From an uncultured Streptococcus sp. (GTDB lineage Bacteria; Bacillota; Bacilli; Lactobacillales; Streptococcaceae): DNA of 6,249 nucleotides. This document shows, piece by piece, positions 5,439 to 6,249 of the stretch. Location of the stretch: positions 1 to 6,249 of the forward strand of contig CAAEFF010000148.1 of NCBI GenBank assembly GCA_900755085.1. The letters run 5' to 3'. The position numbers and the translations under genes are program-made. Within the stretch, counting starts at the first letter, position 1, and each line of letters starts with the position of its first letter. The notes beneath the pieces are model-generated. The model ran no database searches, was not told the origin of the DNA, and worked only from the letters and a program-made list of their open reading frames with translations.

Positions 5439-6249
5439 ATGAGTAGACGGTTGCAGGATTTACTAATAACAGTTATCGCAGGTATGGGAATGTTATTGTC
5501 AACTTTAGATACTGGTATTATCAATGTTGCACTATCTTTCCTAAAAGAGCAATTCCATACAACAGCTAATACTGCAGCTTTTACAATAACTGGATATGCA
5601 CTGGCATTGGCAATATTCATACTTCCTTTAGGCATTTTTAGTGACAAATTCGGCAAACTAAAAATTTCTTACTTAGGATTCGTTCTTTTTGGACTTAGCT
5701 CGCTTTTTTGTGGGTTTGCTAATAGTATTGGTTGGCTTATCGCTGGACGAGTAATTCAAGGAATTGGGGCAGCTGCCTTACAAGCTACTTCTGCAGCTTT
5801 GATTACAACATTAGTGTCAGAAGAACAAAAAAATAGCTCTATTAGTATTTTAGGAGTTATGATAGGTTTAGGTCCTGTATTAGGTCCCTCTTTAGGTGGC
5901 ATATTGCTATCTTTAAATGTTTGGCGATTTATTTTTTGGATAAATGTCCCTTTCGTAATTATTGGTATTATTTGCAATCACTATCTTCTTAATAAAGTTT
6001 CTGAGCAGACTAACAATCAAAAATTAGACACATCTGGAACAATTGTTAATGCAATAATGTTAATTTTCCTATTGTTAGGACTATCATTATTAAGTAAGAG
6101 TCATTTACAAATAATCAGTCTTTTTCTAATAATAATTAGTTTATTGATTGGTATTTTATTTTATCGAATTGAATTTATCCAAAAAAATCCACTTGTCAAT
6201 GTTAAGGGACTTAAGGAGAATCCTAAAGTAATTTCTCACTTTTTACAGA
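5439..6249 (+). CDS. DHA2-family (EmrB/QacA type) MFS drug:H+ antiporter, 3' end beyond window
   Basis: A proton-driven efflux pump of the inner membrane, normally about 450-500 residues with 14 membrane segments; 270 codons are present. Family landmarks: LDTGIINVAL (23-32) with acidic D24 in segment 1, the motif diagnostic of this family; motif A GIFSDKFGKLK (65-75) in the first cytoplasmic loop; motif B GRVIQGIGAAALQ (103-115) with R104; motif C GLGPVLGPSLGG (143-154), the antiporter motif; and WRFIFWINVP (162-171). About eight hydrophobic segments can be seen, the last two (~201-218 and 224-242) being the pair that separates 14- from 12-segment pumps. The frame is unbroken. Divergence from two ArsR-type regulators marks it as the regulated target and points to export of a toxic organic compound, dye or antibiotic. 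Substrate cannot be read from this sequence. Very AT-rich (10/60 G+C in 6121-6180), unlike rexB and gpo, consistent with transfer. Confidence 0.93.
   Translation, partial: MSRRLQDLLITVIAGMGMLLSTLDTGIINVALSFLKEQFHTTANTAAFTITGYALALAIFILPLGIFSDKFGKLKISYLGFVLFGLSSLFCGFANSIGWLIAGRVIQGIGAAALQATSAALITTLVSEEQKNSSISILGVMIGLGPVLGPSLGGILLSLNVWRFIFWINVPFVIIGIICNHYLLNKVSEQTNNQKLDTSGTIVNAIMLIFLLLGLSLLSKSHLQIISLFLIIISLLIGILFYRIEFIQKNPLVNVKGLKENPKVISHFLQ

Noticed and set aside
5417..5977. Minus-strand frames opposite the transporter (5417-5656 and 5756-5977)
   Set aside because: They are antisense to a transporter with all expected MFS motifs; one also runs over its ribosome binding site.
3492..6249. Mobile element, CRISPR array, tRNA or riboswitch linked to the AT-rich segment
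   Set aside because: No transposase or integrase motifs, no regularly spaced repeats, no tRNA-like cloverleaf and no known leader motif were recognised.

Overview
The window looks like a low-GC Gram-positive chromosome, almost certainly Streptococcus (probably the mitis/sanguinis/parasanguinis cluster; species not resolved). This rests on a typical streptococcal RexB N-terminus (MKLLYTDVRT...), a streptococcal-type cysteine glutathione peroxidase, strong AGGAGG-like ribosome binding sites and TGnTATAAT extended -10 boxes.

Layout. (1) 1-2811, minus strand: the first 937 codons of rexB, the nuclease/recognition subunit of the RexAB (AddAB-type) double-strand-break repair enzyme; its C-terminus lies outside the window. 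(2) 2812-2970: divergent intergenic region with one extended -10 promoter facing each way. (3) 2971-3453, plus strand: gpo/bsaA-type glutathione peroxidase, closed by a strong, probably bidirectional terminator. (4) 3564-5281, minus strand: two adjacent genes, both apparently ArsR-type winged-helix regulators but of different architecture (a DUF5937-ArsR protein and a smaller protein with the ARTCxxHLAG C-terminal domain). (5) 5282-5438: divergent control region with a long, nearly perfect inverted repeat. (6) 5439 to the window end, plus strand: the first 270 codons of a DHA2-type (EmrB/QacA) drug:H+ antiporter of the major facilitator superfamily.

Base composition changes sharply just after the gpo terminator. 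Hand counts of single 60-base lines give 33/60 G+C in rexB (1081-1140) and 31/60 in gpo (3061-3120), but 17/60 in the small regulator (3601-3660) and 10/60 in the transporter (6121-6180). I read 1-3491 as conserved core genome and 3492 onward as an AT-rich accessory cargo: an efflux pump with its own two-regulator switch, placed behind a core-gene terminator.

The most interesting part is this cargo. Two non-identical ArsR-type proteins are co-transcribed and diverge from a multidrug-type pump. The inverted repeat in the shared control region overlaps the predicted regulator -10 box and brackets a TATAAT facing the pump, so one operator could control both directions. The inducing molecule cannot be read from the sequence. 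Neither regulator carries the classical ELCVCDL metal-binding motif, but the smaller one has conserved-looking Cys/His residues in its C-terminal domain.
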